This document shows, one piece after another, positions 20,913 through 32,547 of a stretch of 64,000 nt of DNA (position 1 is its first letter; each line of letters begins with the position of its first letter). The stretch spans positions 558,001-622,000 of the forward strand of contig MJGA01000005.1 of the NCBI GenBank assembly GCA_001910725.1. Direction: 5' to 3'. Source of the stretch: Phanerodontia chrysosporium. Lineage: Eukaryota > Basidiomycota > Agaricomycetes > Polyporales > Phanerochaetaceae. A model generated the notes under the pieces. The model was not told the DNA's origin, made no database searches, and saw only the letters and a list, made by a program, of their open reading frames with translations. The translations under genes were made by a program, and so were the position numbers.

Positions 20913-22826
20913 ATGAACGGGCAAGTCTCCATTGCGATCTGCTGGTGTCATCGGCTCACCGAGACTACAGGTTTTCCCCGAACAACATCGCTGCTTCCGC
21001 GAAAGGGGGCATTCGTCTTCCGAACGAGATCCTTGCGAGGATATTTCTTGAGGTTGCTCCTCTGGAGCTAGTCAAGTGCCGAAGGGTCAGTATCTCGCGG
21101 TCACCAGATAGTAGACTGACATGTGTAATGAACAGGTATGCCGTCGGTTTCGATGCCTGATAGATGACACTCCGTCGCTTCAGTACGGTTTAGAGTGCGC
21201 GCTGACTGGCGTCGTTCCTGTCCCCTCTAAGCGTCATGGCCTACAGTCTGCGCTGGATAACCTGCGGAAGTGGCGCGAGTCTTCGATTGCTCTCGATCAA
21301 ACAGACGATTACGAGCTGCCGTTTACATACGCCACCGGAGCGGAACGTCTTCCCGGCAGTAACACTGTCGTGGCTCGGACATGTGTCGCCCAAGTGCACC
21401 CGCAAAAGGACATCCTCATCACGCAGCTACGCTCAAGGTACCGTGGCATCTCTCCGAAACAGTGGACGGTCAAGCCGCGGTCGGAGTCAACACCACTCTT
21501 CTTCGAAATGGACCAAGCGCAGGATCTGTTTGCTGTCGTTGAGATGATGTCAGTAATACTATTCTTAGCTATGAATAACAAACCTAACTGGGGCGGGCCA
21601 AACAGTGTCGTCGGCGACGTCCTCCTAGGCTTCAAGATTGATAGCTTCTCATTAACCACTGGCGAACGCCATCCCCTTGGATCAAGGCGGACGATAAAGG
21701 CTGATGTTTCTCCGATAACAGCCGATGCACAAGTACGGTTGAGCATCTCGAACGATCATCTTGGACTTGTGCTCTTCGGCAACAGAAGACCTGCATCACA
21801 TTCGGAAATCTGGGTGTGGAATTGGAAGACTGGTGAATGCAAGTTGGTAAGCGCTATCCTTTTCCTGTAGTTATGTCAACACTGAGGTTTTGATGTCCCA
21901 GAACGCGTATGGACTCGGTGAGGACGGGGAACTAAATGCTTCATCACTGATATTCCTCGACGAAATGCACGTGCTGGTGCCATCCTGGGTACCCCTGGGC
22001 CGTTTTCACCAGCCCGACAAGCTGGGCTTGAGAATCCTCAGCTATAACCCTGGTAGCAAGGAACGAAAGGAGTACGAGAAGGTTGACGCCGTAGCTGAGC
22101 TCAAATTGCCTGAACTCGGGCGCCGCATCTGCCTCCTACAGTTCGACGGAGCCGGAAATCCATGGTCTTCGCAACGTCCTTCCCCTGACTTCGACGTGCC
22201 GTTCGATACCAGCATGCACTCACGAATATTCGTTTTCAACATTGTTCTCGCGTCGATCGATTATCACGTACCGGTTTACTACACGCTTTTCGCGCCCATG
22301 GACCTGTTCCGACGCTGCTGCAGCGCACCACTCAGCACGATCATCGACTGGGAGTCATGGTCAAGCGATGCCCGGATGATCCGCAAAGTACCATCTGGTA
22401 TCATTAGCGACGGACACGTCTTCCAAACCCGCGCCCTCTTTCCCGAATACTACACCGGGCCAGACAAGGATACGAACGACGCGAGCCGGGACCCGACGTT
22501 TGTGATCTACGACTTCTCGTGTCCCGCAGCTTTGCGCCGTGATGCTGCGTCAAACAAGTTCACAAACTGCGAGTACATCTTCGAGCCGACGCGACTACCG
22601 AATGACGAAAGAGCATGGAGGCACCAGATCGTGACTGGCGAGGCGCTACCTTTCCGAAAGATCTGGACTGGCATCACGCTCTCACTGCAGTCAGCCATGT
22701 TCTCGTTAGTGGAGGACTGCTTGATTGTTGGTGAGGAGGGAGGGTAAGCCATTATTCCTTCTGACTCCTGTTGTGACACTGAGTTCGGTCTCGTGTAGGA
22801 CTTCGTGGCGTATCAAACAGTTCTGA
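20913..22826 (+). CDS. F-box protein, agaricomycete expanded type
   Basis: Probable substrate-recognition subunit of an SCF ubiquitin ligase. The F-box is at the N-terminus: RLPNEILARIFLEVAPLEL then VCRRFRCLIDD, typical of the large F-box sets of mushrooms. A start at 20913 (MNGQVSIAICW) works if a 35-nt intron 20971-21005 is removed; without it the frame has no ATG. Further introns: one ending before VCRRF (about 21083-21135), an optional 57-nt one at 21549-21605 that can be read through, one at about 21847-21901, and a last one near 22746-22799 leading to TSWRIKQF and TGA at 22824-22826. The 500-residue C-terminal region shows repeated beta-type patterns (SEIWVWNWKTGECKL, SGIISDGHVF), consistent with a propeller-like substrate domain. 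Partner unknown. Confidence 0.75.
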
Positions 22827-23587
22827 TGTGCCGCTGGGCGTAGCGTAGGACTCGCGCCCGCTACCAACCCAAGGTGATATATGCGTACTTTTGTAATGAT
22901 CTTGCCCATATCTACTGATATATTATATCTTCTTCACATCCCGAGCTGGTAATCCCGGTTGAAGCAGAGGAGTGCCCTGCCTACCCCATTCCATTGAAGG
23001 GCAAGCTAAATCTGTCGACTTTGACTCACCGAGGATGTATAGCTCGACATTTCTGGCACCGAGGTCCAGGCGCGTATAAGTGGTCTTAGCCGTTGATGAT
23101 AGTTCGCGGCATGATCACCTCCGTTCTCGAGGCGAATCACTCATGTCTGCAGCGTGCTGGGTATTCATATACCTCGTCGTGCATGTAGACGCTGCTGACG
23201 GCCATCATGCCACCGTAACATCATGATCGCAAGACATAGTCAGTTGGCGCATTGACCCCGAGAGTGTATAGAGTCTATTTCAACAGTTTCAGACTACAGC
23301 GTTCCAGCCTGAGCCTCAAGGTACACTGTGAGGCCCGGATATTGAGTGGATAGGCACAACCAGTGCACGTTCAGTTGCTCATGGTACTAAGTGATGTCTA
23401 GCTCTTCTGAGCGGCGTTCGTGCGTCGTGCAAATAGTGTACTGTCTATTCCACTGTGTAGATGTTGTCTGCTAACCATCCCATAAAGTTCATAGCCCACA
23501 ATCAATCCAGATCCTTTTGCCCAGTGTGCAGAGCGAACCAACTGGTTCGTCGCAAACACAAGGTAAAAGAAAATAGAGAGATCCCCC
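22827..23587. other. Intergenic region, nothing recognised
   Basis: About 760 bases between the F-box gene and the U2 gene. No ORF above background, no repeat and no second RNA gene was found. Confidence 0.5.
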
Positions 23588-23772
23588 GACGACGCAAGCC
23601 GGTACTGCAGTGGCAAGGTCATCGCGCCCTCGAGTTGCAAGCAGAGCTCGAGGGACAAGGGCGGCAAAAATTAGATAACCAAAAATGAGGGCGGTGCCCT
23701 CATAATAGTGGTTAAACTATTAAGAACAGATACTACACTTGATCTAAGCCAAAAGGCCAGAGTGGTAAGGAT
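23588..23772 (-). ncRNA. U2: U2 spliceosomal snRNA
   Basis: RNA that pairs with the intron branch site in the spliceosome. Read on the minus strand from about 23772: a short 5' stem, then TTTTGGCTTAGATCAAGTG and GTAGTATCTGTTC, the near-universal U2 block whose GUAGUA pairs with the branch site. Stem IIb is GAGGGCACCGCCCTC (23687-23702 region), followed at once by the Sm site ATTTTTGG (23679-23686). Downstream stem-loops follow: CCCTCGAG/CTCGAGGG (23627-23654) and a terminal hairpin around CACTGCAGTACC (23600-23612), the conserved stem IV loop. Total length about 185 nt, normal for fungal U2. The exact 3' end is estimated. No coding ORF overlaps convincingly. Confidence 0.95.
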
Positions 23773-23793
23773 TCACGAAGGACGACCGTCTGG

Positions 23794-23802
23794 TTATATA
23801 TG
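23794..23802 (-). promoter_or_regulatory. TATA box of the U2 snRNA gene
   Basis: The minus strand reads CACATATATAACC, with the TATATAA element about 25 bases upstream of the inferred U2 5' end at 23772. This is the spacing of an RNA polymerase II TATA promoter, the usual polymerase for U2. Confidence 0.7.
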
Positions 23803-24296
23803 TGCGTGGGCGTCTGTATCCCCGCGCACGGACCAGGCAGGCGCGGCCAGGACCACAGGCAGCGGCGCGGTCGTCACAGCAGCAACGTCTCCGTGATCTC
23901 TCGCCCCTTCTACGTGCACGGAGGCTCTTTTTGTCTCCCAAGATCCAGGAGGATGTACGACCCTAACACCGGCGACTGAGCGCTTTGCTCTGCGTTCACC
24001 CTGGGCCCCCGTACGTGTAGCAGAGGCATGCTCTTATGGCCGCTCGCAACTACAGTAGTTCTGTCGACAGGCAACCGCTCACATAGCGCCGACATGTCTT
24101 AGAACGCTAACCAGGATAGCCTCGGAGGTATCCTGCATCGAATTACTGGACTTGGTAAACTCTCACACGTGGAGAGCGACCCTATCAGCCTGTAACTCAC
24201 GGTGCCTGCCTGCATATATATTCTATTGTGGACGACACTGGACCCTGTTGATCTCATGAGCTGGGACGTTCGCTGTTTCCTTGGCCCCATCCTACC
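23803..24296. other. Divergent promoter region between U2 and the first split-barrel gene
   Basis: About 490 bases with no supported ORF. It holds the upstream region of U2 (minus) and the promoter of the gene at 24297 (plus). A CATATATATTC near 24213 on the plus strand is a possible TATA element for the latter. Confidence 0.4.
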
Positions 24297-25363
24297 ATGG
24301 TCCAGTTTTACGATGAGATTCCTGACGACCCAAAACTTGTTGACTGGATTAAGGAGCAGAAGTTATTCCACATCGCGTCCGCTCCCCTTAAAGGTGAAGT
24401 TCGTTCGGTATCGAAGGAAAGCGTACTCATCCATTCGATATAGGCGGCCACGCCAACGTGTCTCCTAGAGGGCTGCCCTGCTTCAAGCTTGTGAGCCGCA
24501 AGGCGTGCTGGTTCTTAGACCTCTCAGGCTCCGGTAAGAACTGGCTGGATGTGGAGGCAGTCGACTGCGTGTATCTGATGTGTCTACAGGGAACGAAACC
24601 ATCTCACATATCTATGAGCCTGGTAATGGTCGTCTCACTATTCTTTTCGAAGCATTTGAAGGCCCGCCACGCATTCTGCGTCTGTTCGGAAAGGGTCTGT
24701 GACAGCCAGGCGCTGATTATGCCACAACGTACTAACCGTTGTCGATAGGCAAGGTGTTCGAAAAGGGAGCTGGGGAATTCGACAGCTTCTTCAACCCGTC
24801 AGGTGATGAGGGCGAGCTGGACTTCCCCACTCCCGAAATGATGCCAGGGCACGCGCTGTCATCTGGATCGACATTACACGGGTGGGTATCTCTTGTGGGT
24901 ACACCGTGCCCTTGATGAAGTTCCTATCACACCGTGAGTTCTCCGCATGTTCTCGGAGTGAACTCGACCAGGAGCCTCGACTGGACCATTTACAGGCAAC
25001 CAGCACGCTGTGAAAGCAACACGCTTGGAAAGGCGAGATACAGAGGTCGAGGACCCATTCACGCTGCATTGGGAGACAGGCCTGATGTCGTACTGGGTCA
25101 AACTCAATACCTGGTCCATAGACGGCCTCCCAGGCCTCAAGCAGGTTATGCCACGCGTCACGCCCGCCGATGTCAAGCAGGCTATGGCGGAATTTGGCCT
25201 CAAACCGTCGGCGCCGGCTTCAAAGGGTCGCCTAGCGCACGAGCTGACCATCATGCTCTTCGGGCTCATTCTAGGCATGCTGCTCATGTCCGTGGTACAG
25301 CGGAGGAGCCAGACCACTGCTTCCCTGCTTCGCGTAGGAGACGCGTGCGTGTATGTATAGTCT
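24297..25363 (+). CDS. FMN split-barrel (pyridoxamine 5'-phosphate oxidase-like) protein, tandem copy 1
   Basis: First of three tandem paralogues. It begins MVQFYDEIPDDPKLVDWIKE and continues through short exons: FHIASAPLKG, HANVSPRGLPCFKLVSRKA, FLDLSGSG, NETISHIYEPGNGRLTILF, GPPRILRLFGKG, SCGYTVPLMKF. This order is that of the fungal PNPOx-like FMN-binding family; the substrate is unknown and true pyridoxal synthesis is unlikely from sequence alone. A C-terminal extension (YWVKLNTWSIDGLPGLKQ) is followed by a predicted membrane helix (MLFGLILGMLLMSVV) and a short tail. All five introns are GT-AG and in phase. One base is missing at GGG 24847-24849: copy 2 has CCAGGGGCGCG where this has CCAGGGCACG; restoring it gives PGARAVIWIDITRVG. 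Confidence 0.82.
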
Positions 25364-26015
25364 CACGTAACTCATATCGCCTGTGCAGCGAGGTCTCGTA
25401 GCGCGCCGAAGCCTTATCTGCAAATGTATAACCTTGGTTTGTTCTTGAGACGACTATCCTATGTTCCAGTTGACTCAAATGTATCTGACAACGCGCTAGC
25501 TGAATGGCGATACAGATCTGCGAGTAGCTCAGCACCCCCTGGTGCATTCCTGCGACAAGATCCCGGCCGAATCGACCAGCGGTACGGCAATGGACCCTTT
25601 CCATGCCTATCATATGCCTGCTGTTCTTTGAATGGGATATTGGTTTGCTGTTGTGCACCTACTGTCACGTTTCGAACTCAAATTAGAGGATAATTCACAG
25701 CACCCGACAAGTTGATAGCCAAGATTTGACGAGCTGCGCTCAGAGCGTTCATGATCCTCCCCACTGATTACTCCTGCATGCGCCATACATCGAAACCCTG
25801 AGGAAGGTCGAGTTGCCGTGTGACGGTAGGTGGCTCAGCTGATGCAGGTCGAAGTGCACCGCTTCCTCAAGTCTCTTAGGTTCGATCCTAACCCAGGCTA
25901 GAAACATGAGGTGCTCCCGCCTCTCCATATATACGATGAGGCGCATGCTTTCGTGGTGCAGTCACTTCAAGTCTCTTCATTCTTCCTCTCACTCAGCGTC
26001 GCTCCCCAGTAAATA
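25364..26015. other. Spacer between tandem copies 1 and 2
   Basis: About 650 bases without a supported gene. A box-B-like GGTTCGATCC at about 25880 is discussed among rejected items. The last 40 bases before 26016 are pyrimidine-rich, as for a leader. Confidence 0.4.
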
Positions 26016-27084
26016 ATGGTCGTGTTCACCGACGACATCCCGGACGATCCCAAGTTGATCGACTGGATCAAAGACCAGAAGATGTTCCACGTCGCGTCTG
26101 CGCCATTGAATGGTGAGTTTTTTTCTTGGAGGAAACGGAAGAGGTGGTGACCCATCTCGTCAAGGCGGCCACGTCAATGTGTCTCCTAAAGGCCTGTCAT
26201 GCTTCAAGTTGGTAAGCCGGAAAGCATGCTGGTACTTGGATCTTACGGGCTCTGGTACGTACTCCTACAGCCCGCGTGAATGTGCGTCCTCGCTCACTTG
26301 AATACCATAGGAAACGAGACCATCTCGCACATGTACGAGCCCGGAAACGGGCGCATCACCATCCTGTTCCAGGCCTTCGAAGGTCCTCCGCAAATCGCTC
26401 GACTGTATGGCAAAGGCGAGTGCACGCTGTCTGCTTGTAGGAACCGTGTCAGGCTGTGCTCACCATAACACATAGGCAGGGTCTACGAAAAGGGTACCCC
26501 AGAATTTGAGAAGTTCTTCGACCCGGCAAACGACGACGGAGAACTAGACTTCCCCACTCCTGAGATGATTCCAGGGGCGCGGGCTGTCGTTTGGATTGAT
26601 ATCACCCGTGTGGGAACTTCCTGTGGCTTCGCGGTGCCCATCATGAAATTTGTCAGACATCGTGAGTCCTCCATGCGCTCGTCCTAGTGATAGCGACGCC
26701 TAATTTGTGGAAAACACAGGGAACGAACACACCAAGCTATCATTGCACTTGGAGAAACAAGACATGGAGGTCGAGGACCCGTATACGCTGCACTGGGAGA
26801 AGGGCATAAAGTCGTACTGGGTCAAGCTCAACACCTGGTCCATAGACGGCTTGCCTGGGCTCAAGCACGTCATGCCGCGCGTTACCCCCCAAGCCATCAA
26901 GCAGTCCATGGAGGAGCACGGAATCAAACAGCCAGCGCAGCTCTCAAGGCGCGTGAAGGGGCGCGAAGCGACAGTGCTGCTCATCGGCGTCGCGCTCGGC
27001 TTGCTGCTCATGTTCGCGATTCAGCACGGGCTCCAGGGCGGTGTCCTTCCGCTATGCATAGGGGGCAGGTGTCTGCATTTGTAA
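26016..27084 (+). CDS. FMN split-barrel (pyridoxamine 5'-phosphate oxidase-like) protein, tandem copy 2
   Basis: Second paralogue, intact. Start MVVFTDDIPDDPKLIDWIKD at 26016. The exon structure is the same as copy 1, with introns at equivalent places (after SAPLN, after TGSG, after LYGKG, after FVRH). Core motifs: HVNVSPKGLSCFKLVSRKA, NETISHMYEPGNGRITILF, PGARAVVWIDITRVG, TSCGFAVPIMKF. The C-terminal extension (EDPYTLHWEKGIKSYWVKL) leads to a hydrophobic helix (VLLIGVALGLLLMFAI) and ends GGRCLHL. It is closest to copy 1 in the extension (YWVKLNTWSIDGLPGLK in both), so copies 1 and 2 probably share the more recent duplication. A tail-anchored location in an internal membrane is an inference from the single C-terminal helix. 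Confidence 0.85.
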
Positions 27085-27346
27085 TCTATCGCAAGACGCG
27101 TGCAATGTCATCCTATCTCGATTTGCAACGGTGCGGCCGCCTATGCGGCGTCTGTGGTCTGCGCACTACTGCCTGCGCCGCCAACTGAGATTCTGATCGA
27201 GTCAAGACTCGGATCGGCCGATAGGGTCACAGGGGCAGCCTTCGTGGAAACATATCATCTGGAGCCGTGGAGTACGCGATCTAACAGCGTGTGTCAGTCT
27301 CGCTCCTTGTCCTTGTACAACCACTTGCAGAGTGCAAGGATATCCC

Positions 27347-28427
27347 ATGGCCCGCTTCTACGATGAAATACCAGACGATCCCAAGCTCCTAGAGTGGATC
27401 AAGGCACAGCAGCTCTTTCACGTCGCCACTGCTCCACTGAACGGTGAGTCTCGACTTGGCGGTGTGGTGTCCGACTCACGACAGCCCTGGACTAATGAAT
27501 GAAATGCCAGGCAGATTTGTCAATGTCTCACCAAAGGGGCAGCCCACTTTCAAGCTAGTCAATAGGAAGGCGGTGTGGTACCTCGACCTCACCGGTTCCG
27601 GTACGGGTGCTGCTCTCCTGTGGCGGAGGCGGCCAGCTTAATGTACATCCTTTCTCACAGGCAATGAGACTATCTCGCACCTCTACGAGCCGGGTAACGG
27701 GCGTATGACAATCCTGTTCGAGGCCTTCGACGGCCCGCCACGGATTCTGCGGCTATATGGACGTGGTGCGTGCCTCCTTTACGCCCGGCACAGTGCACCC
27801 TTGTCTCACCGCGCTTTGTCGTTATCATTCCTACCAGGCAAAGTCATTGAGCGCGGCACTCGCGAGTATGAGGAGCTCCTGAGCGCGGGGCCAGACGCAT
27901 ACAACTGGCCTACGCCCCAGACTCAGCCCGGCGCGCGCGCAATCATCTGGCTCGACATCGAGAAGGTCGGGACATCTTGTGGGTACGCGGTACCGTTCTA
28001 CAAGTTCGAGGGCCACCGTGAGTGTCTTTGACGCGTACATGCTTGCTACCGATTGCAAGACACGCTCTTCACCGCAGGCGACGTACTCAAGAACTGGGCT
28101 ACAACACTGGAGAAGAACGACCAGGAACACGAGGATCCGTTCTCCTTGATTCCTCAGAAGAGCCTCAAGAATTACTGGCTGCACTTTAACACTTGGTCTC
28201 TAGACGGCCTGCCTGGATTCAAGCAGATATCCTACCGGTCGAACCAGGCCCTCGTGCGCAAGGTCATGACAGATGTTGGGTTGGATTACGACAGCACCTT
28301 TGCCGTCCAGAGAGGGTCGCCAGACCGGTGGCTCGTGCTTCTCATCGGGGTCGTGCTTGGATTCCTGCTATCGACGGCAGTGCAAGGAAATGTTGTCTCG
28401 ATCGCGAAGCAACTCATGCGTGTTTAG
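27347..28427 (+). CDS. FMN split-barrel (pyridoxamine 5'-phosphate oxidase-like) protein, tandem copy 3
   Basis: Third paralogue, intact and more diverged. Start MARFYDEIPDDPKLLEWIKA at 27347. Core motifs: FVNVSPKGQPTFKLVNRKA, NETISHLYEPGNGRMTILF, GPPRILRLYGRG, PGARAIIWLDIEKVG, TSCGYAVPFYKF. The segment before PGARA differs from the other two (SAGPDAYNWPTPQTQ instead of DxxDDGELDFPTPEM). The extension reads NYWLHFNTWSLDGLPGFKQ and ends with the membrane helix VLLIGVVLGFLLSTAV and KQLMRV. Intron positions are conserved with copies 1 and 2. Only about 260 bases separate it from copy 2, so its promoter is short. Confidence 0.85.
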
Positions 28428-28689
28428 GTGTCAATGAGTTTTATTGTACACCTCGCTAGACTCTGTACAATAGGATATGGAAACGCACGTACGATCCGAA
28501 CCGAAGATCCACGGTAGCTGGAGTCCGGAAATACTTGAAAGCGAGCGACGCAGCCTGGATAATGCATCGCCCAGTACCACAAATAGAGAGGTAAGAAACT
28601 AGGTCTACAAAAGTTGCAGTCTTACGGTAACAGCACTAAACTACACACCTACGACGCGAGAGAAGAGCAGACAAGAAATGGAGATACAT
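28428..28689. terminator. Convergent 3' region between split-barrel copy 3 and the MGA2-like gene
   Basis: The plus gene ends at 28427 and the minus gene at 28690. The 260 bases between must hold both 3' ends and polyadenylation signals; I see no canonical AATAAA. No gene is present. Confidence 0.4.
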
Positions 28690-31600
28690 CTAGACACGCA
28701 GGCCCGCCTTGATGCTGAGCACTGCCTTGATGGCATGGAACCCGACTCGCATGGAATGCATGAGAGCCCAGATGAGGCCAACTAGGACGACGATCAGCGT
28801 CCGAGCAGCGACGATCCAAGAGAAGACTCACTGAATAGAATCGGGATCCAGAATAGGATCAGCATGCGATCATGCTTCTTCTGCTGTTTCCTCGACTGCT
28901 TCTTTGCAGGCCGGTAGCCGTACGACTTGACCTCCTGCTCGGGTAGAGGTACGGGCTCGTACCCGACACGGCGCGCAGCGGGGTGAGCAGTTACAGGGCA
29001 GGAGGGGTCTTCCTCGGCGGCGACCTTAGGCTTCTCGACCTCCTCGGTTGAGCGTGGGGTGTAAGCCGGAGGAGCGTCATCCGTCGGAGGCCGAGCAGAC
29101 AGGGCCCACCGTTCCCAGATCGCCTTCCATTCCTGGCCCGTCGGGATGCCAAGCCATTGTGGAGAGCGGGCTGCTCGTTCGCTGTCGCTGTCAGACTGAG
29201 CAGCGTCTGGGCGTCGATCTCCCCACAGCAGCGTCGGCATCGGGACGAAGACCGGGAACACGGCAGGCATTTGTGGTAGCGCACCCCACGCAGGAATGCC
29301 TGGGAGGTGGAGGGGGATGTTCTGCATCATGCCTTGCGGATGCTGGAGCTGGGCGAAGGTGCGCTGGACCATCTCCATGATCGACGCGGCCATCTGCTTC
29401 TCGTCGACGAGGCCAGCCTCGGCTTCCTTCGCCTTCTTCGACGAGTGTGGTCGCAGTACTCCGTCTTCTTCGGATGATGAGGCGTGCTTGAACGATGCCT
29501 TCTCCCGCGATAACGAGGACTTGCGCTCAGTCCTACGACGACGGACGGGTCGTACGGGTGCATCGCAGTCGTCGGAGACCCCTTCGACGTCGCCCCATGC
29601 AGCTTCATCATCGTGGTCGCCTGCGCTGCAGTCACTGCTGCTGTCCTCGTCGTCAGCGAAAGGATCCTCGATAAACAAGTCCTCGAAGAGGCCAGGAGGC
29701 GCAATCTCTGCAGCAGTCTTGCCAAGGGCGTTGACAATATCGAGTGCAGCACCGGCCTCCACAAGCAAGCGTGCGCAAGCTATGTCATTCTTGAGGGCAG
29801 CAAAGTGTAGAGCAGTGAAACCGTTGTTATCACGGGCGTCGACGTCGATGTGGTGCTTGAGCAAAAACAAGACAACTTGACTGAAACCAAGGAAGGTTGC
29901 CAAGTGGAGCATAGTCTGACCGCTGCTGGTTGTGTGCGAGATAGTCGATGCGATACTGTATGTAGGGACGGACAGAGGGGTGTCGAGAACCGAGAGGAAA
30001 TCCAGAATGAGTTTCTCGAAGTTGCCAGGTTCGCTTGAGCGAGTGCGCAGGAGATGGAGCAGGTCGGCGGAAAAGCGAGAAGACACCGCTAGTTGCATGC
30101 CAGAGTGCGGCGCACCGCCCATCGTTGAGCCCATGTTGTCGGGGCCGGTAGTATTTACGATTCTCATGGCAACATCCCTGGCGTCCTCGATCTTGCCGGT
30201 CATCTTCAAGCCAACGACCTGAAGAGCGAGCTCCATACTGATGAAACGGTTAGTTAGAGTGGTGAAACTACGAGAGATGAGACACATACAGCGCTCTATC
30301 GGTTTCATCTTGATACGCGAACAACGTCGGAGGGGATCCGTCTTCCTCCTTGGGTATGCCCTCAAACCAGACCGCGACCACGCCTGGAGTCGGGCTGGGC
30401 GGCAAGATACAGACAAGGGTGTTGTCGCTCCATCGCTGAGTCGAGGTCGAACAGAGATCGCCGAAGACGCAATTGAGTTGCATGTTGGGGTGGAAGTTAG
30501 CGCCAAGGATAGTGATCTCGATGCCACCATAGGTAGGTCCTTGTGAGGGGATAAGGCGATGGATCTTCGGCTGTGGTAGAGCAGGGACCGGCTGTGGCTC
30601 GCAGCATTGAAGAGATACTGGAGGATTGCGCTATCTCCAATGGCTGAGGGGCGGGCATTGTCATGATCTCCGGGGAGTGCAGAGACGATGACACGACTGG
30701 AGACATGTCATGAGACAAGAAGCTCGGGTGAGGCACCGACGACATCGACGACTGAGCCGACCCCATGGAGCTCACGTCGGGCATGAGTATGTCGTCAAAA
30801 GAATGGGATTCGTTTGCGACGATTGGGGGAGCGACGGCAGAGGGTAGCATGTTGGATGCGACAACTGGCGCGCCATGATCACTGAAGTCAGGGGTTCCTG
30901 GCTCCACTTTCTGAGTGTGTTCTGGCGAGCTGGCACCATGGCTGAGAGCGGGCGTCGACGGCCGAGTGGCGAAGGCAGAAGGAACAGTTGAGTTGAGGCT
31001 GCCGTTACTCGTCCTGCGCGAGAGTTTGCCCGACCGCCTGCCGTCATACGGCTTAGTCCTCTTCTTGGAGACACGTTCTTCCGCAGCCTTGCGTTTGGCC
31101 AATTGGGAACCGCCAGCGTCCGACCGATCCCCAAGAGAACGAAAGGCCCAGTCCGAATCAGGGGTTTGTCCGGCGCTACTCGTGGCTTTGCTAACCCCAG
31201 TGCTCTTGTGGTCGTCCGTTATCATGATCGGACGGGTGACACCAGAGCCGACGATCCTACCGGTGTGATCGAACATGGTAAAATGGACGTTAAATCCTGT
31301 CTTCTCTCGATGGTGCCGACAGTAGCATGTTATACGAAGAGGGAGGACGACGGTGCCTGCTGAGAAGTCGAGAACCTCTGGGCAGTTGAACTGGATGAGC
31401 TTGGAGGTGTCTTCGTGCCTGCCACGGCCCGGAATAACGAGGGGCTCTTCCGGGCCCTCGTCGTCTGAACGTGCAGGTCTGACTCGTGCGGCGAGCTTAC
31501 GTTCGATACGCTTGGCCTGGACAGACACACGGTTAGCGCCGAAAGGGGGCAATCAAGTAGGTACGTACCTCGCGAGCTTGACAGCTGGAGCAGCATGTCA

Positions 31601-32547
31601 CCTTTGTGTGCGGAGGTGTGGCGCAGGTGATTTCCGTGGTCAGATGAAGGGTATCCTCGGGTATCGCATCTAATAAACGTGAGTGCAAAGCGAGAGACAT
31701 GTGTTGATGAGACACGCACCTATTTTTCCTTCCTTCCGAGTGCGTCGCTTTGTGCTGGTGCCTTTTGGCAAGCGAAGCCACTTCCAGCTACCAACACGGT
31801 CATACTTCAGGGCTCTCCAGACGAAGAACTTGCGTGCGCAAGGTCGACAGTCAGGCGAACCTGGGTCTCTACGCGAGACTTCGTGCCACCTTCCGGAATT
31901 GACGGAAACATGATGGGGAGACTACAGAGCGACAGTTAGTGTGAAGCAGATATGAGTCAGGGCGATGCGCACTTCGAGCATGACTCCTTCGGAGGGTATA
32001 CGACCGATTGCAAGGCGGTAGGGGGCGGGTCCCGCCGGACCTGCGACGGTGGTGGTGGAACAGGTTTAGTAACTGACAAGGACGTCCGAGGTTTGTAGGA
32101 TAGTCGGGTTTCAGGCGTGGGGTATTGGAGCGTTTGCGAACGAGCTGAGACGAGAGATGGATGCATGTCTGTGTTTGACGGGGAGCTGTGCGATGGACAC
32201 GACGAAGGCGGTGAGACACGGCGGGCTTTATGAGCGGGGGTATTGACAGAAGCAATGGACGCGACATACTCTTCGTATGCGTCGTCCTGGATCAGATCAC
32301 CCAAGTCAAGGGTAGGAGCCCGGCCCTCCTTATCGGCAGAGTCGAAAGGCTCGTCAGGGATGAAGAAGCCATCCTGGGACAGCGAGTGACACCAAGCGTT
32401 GACGACCTCCTGGGTGATCGCGGGGTCAAGATTGTCCGAGCCCTCTGGCGTCGAAGGTGATGGCGAGCGCGAACATGCTGTCGTTGAGGACGAAGACATG
32501 GAGGTTGGAAGAGAGAGGTGATAGCTCGGCTGCGTGAGGAAATGCAA
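28690..32547 (-). CDS. MGA2/SPT23-type membrane-bound transcription activator (IPT + ankyrin + TM)
   Basis: In yeast this family sits in the ER membrane, is released by proteasomal processing and activates fatty-acid desaturase and hypoxia genes. Order here: N-terminal Ser/Pro-rich region (start 32547, or MSSSSTT at 32499), the conserved NLPIMFPSIPEGGTKSRVETQ, KYDRVGSWKWLRLPKG and TKRRTRKEGKI block, CQAREAKRIERKLA, FNCPEVLDFSAGTVVLP, a Ser-rich linker, an IPT/TIG domain (PTYGGIEITILGANFHPNMQ), two ankyrin repeats (GQTMLHLATFLGF, NNGFTALHFAALKND), an acidic region, and a C-terminal membrane helix (LFWIPILFIGLIWALMHSM) split by the last intron. Two frame problems: one base missing at 31810-31812 (before KYDRVG) and a one-base offset near 30610 between SSMLR and the frame of EPQPVPALPQPK. 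Domain conservation argues the gene is functional. Confidence 0.87.

Noticed and set aside
25815..25905. tRNA-like A and B boxes (TGGCTCAGC..., GGTTCGATCC)
   Set aside because: The T stem pairs only with a six-base loop and the flanking segments do not form a 7-bp acceptor stem, so no tRNA cloverleaf can be built.
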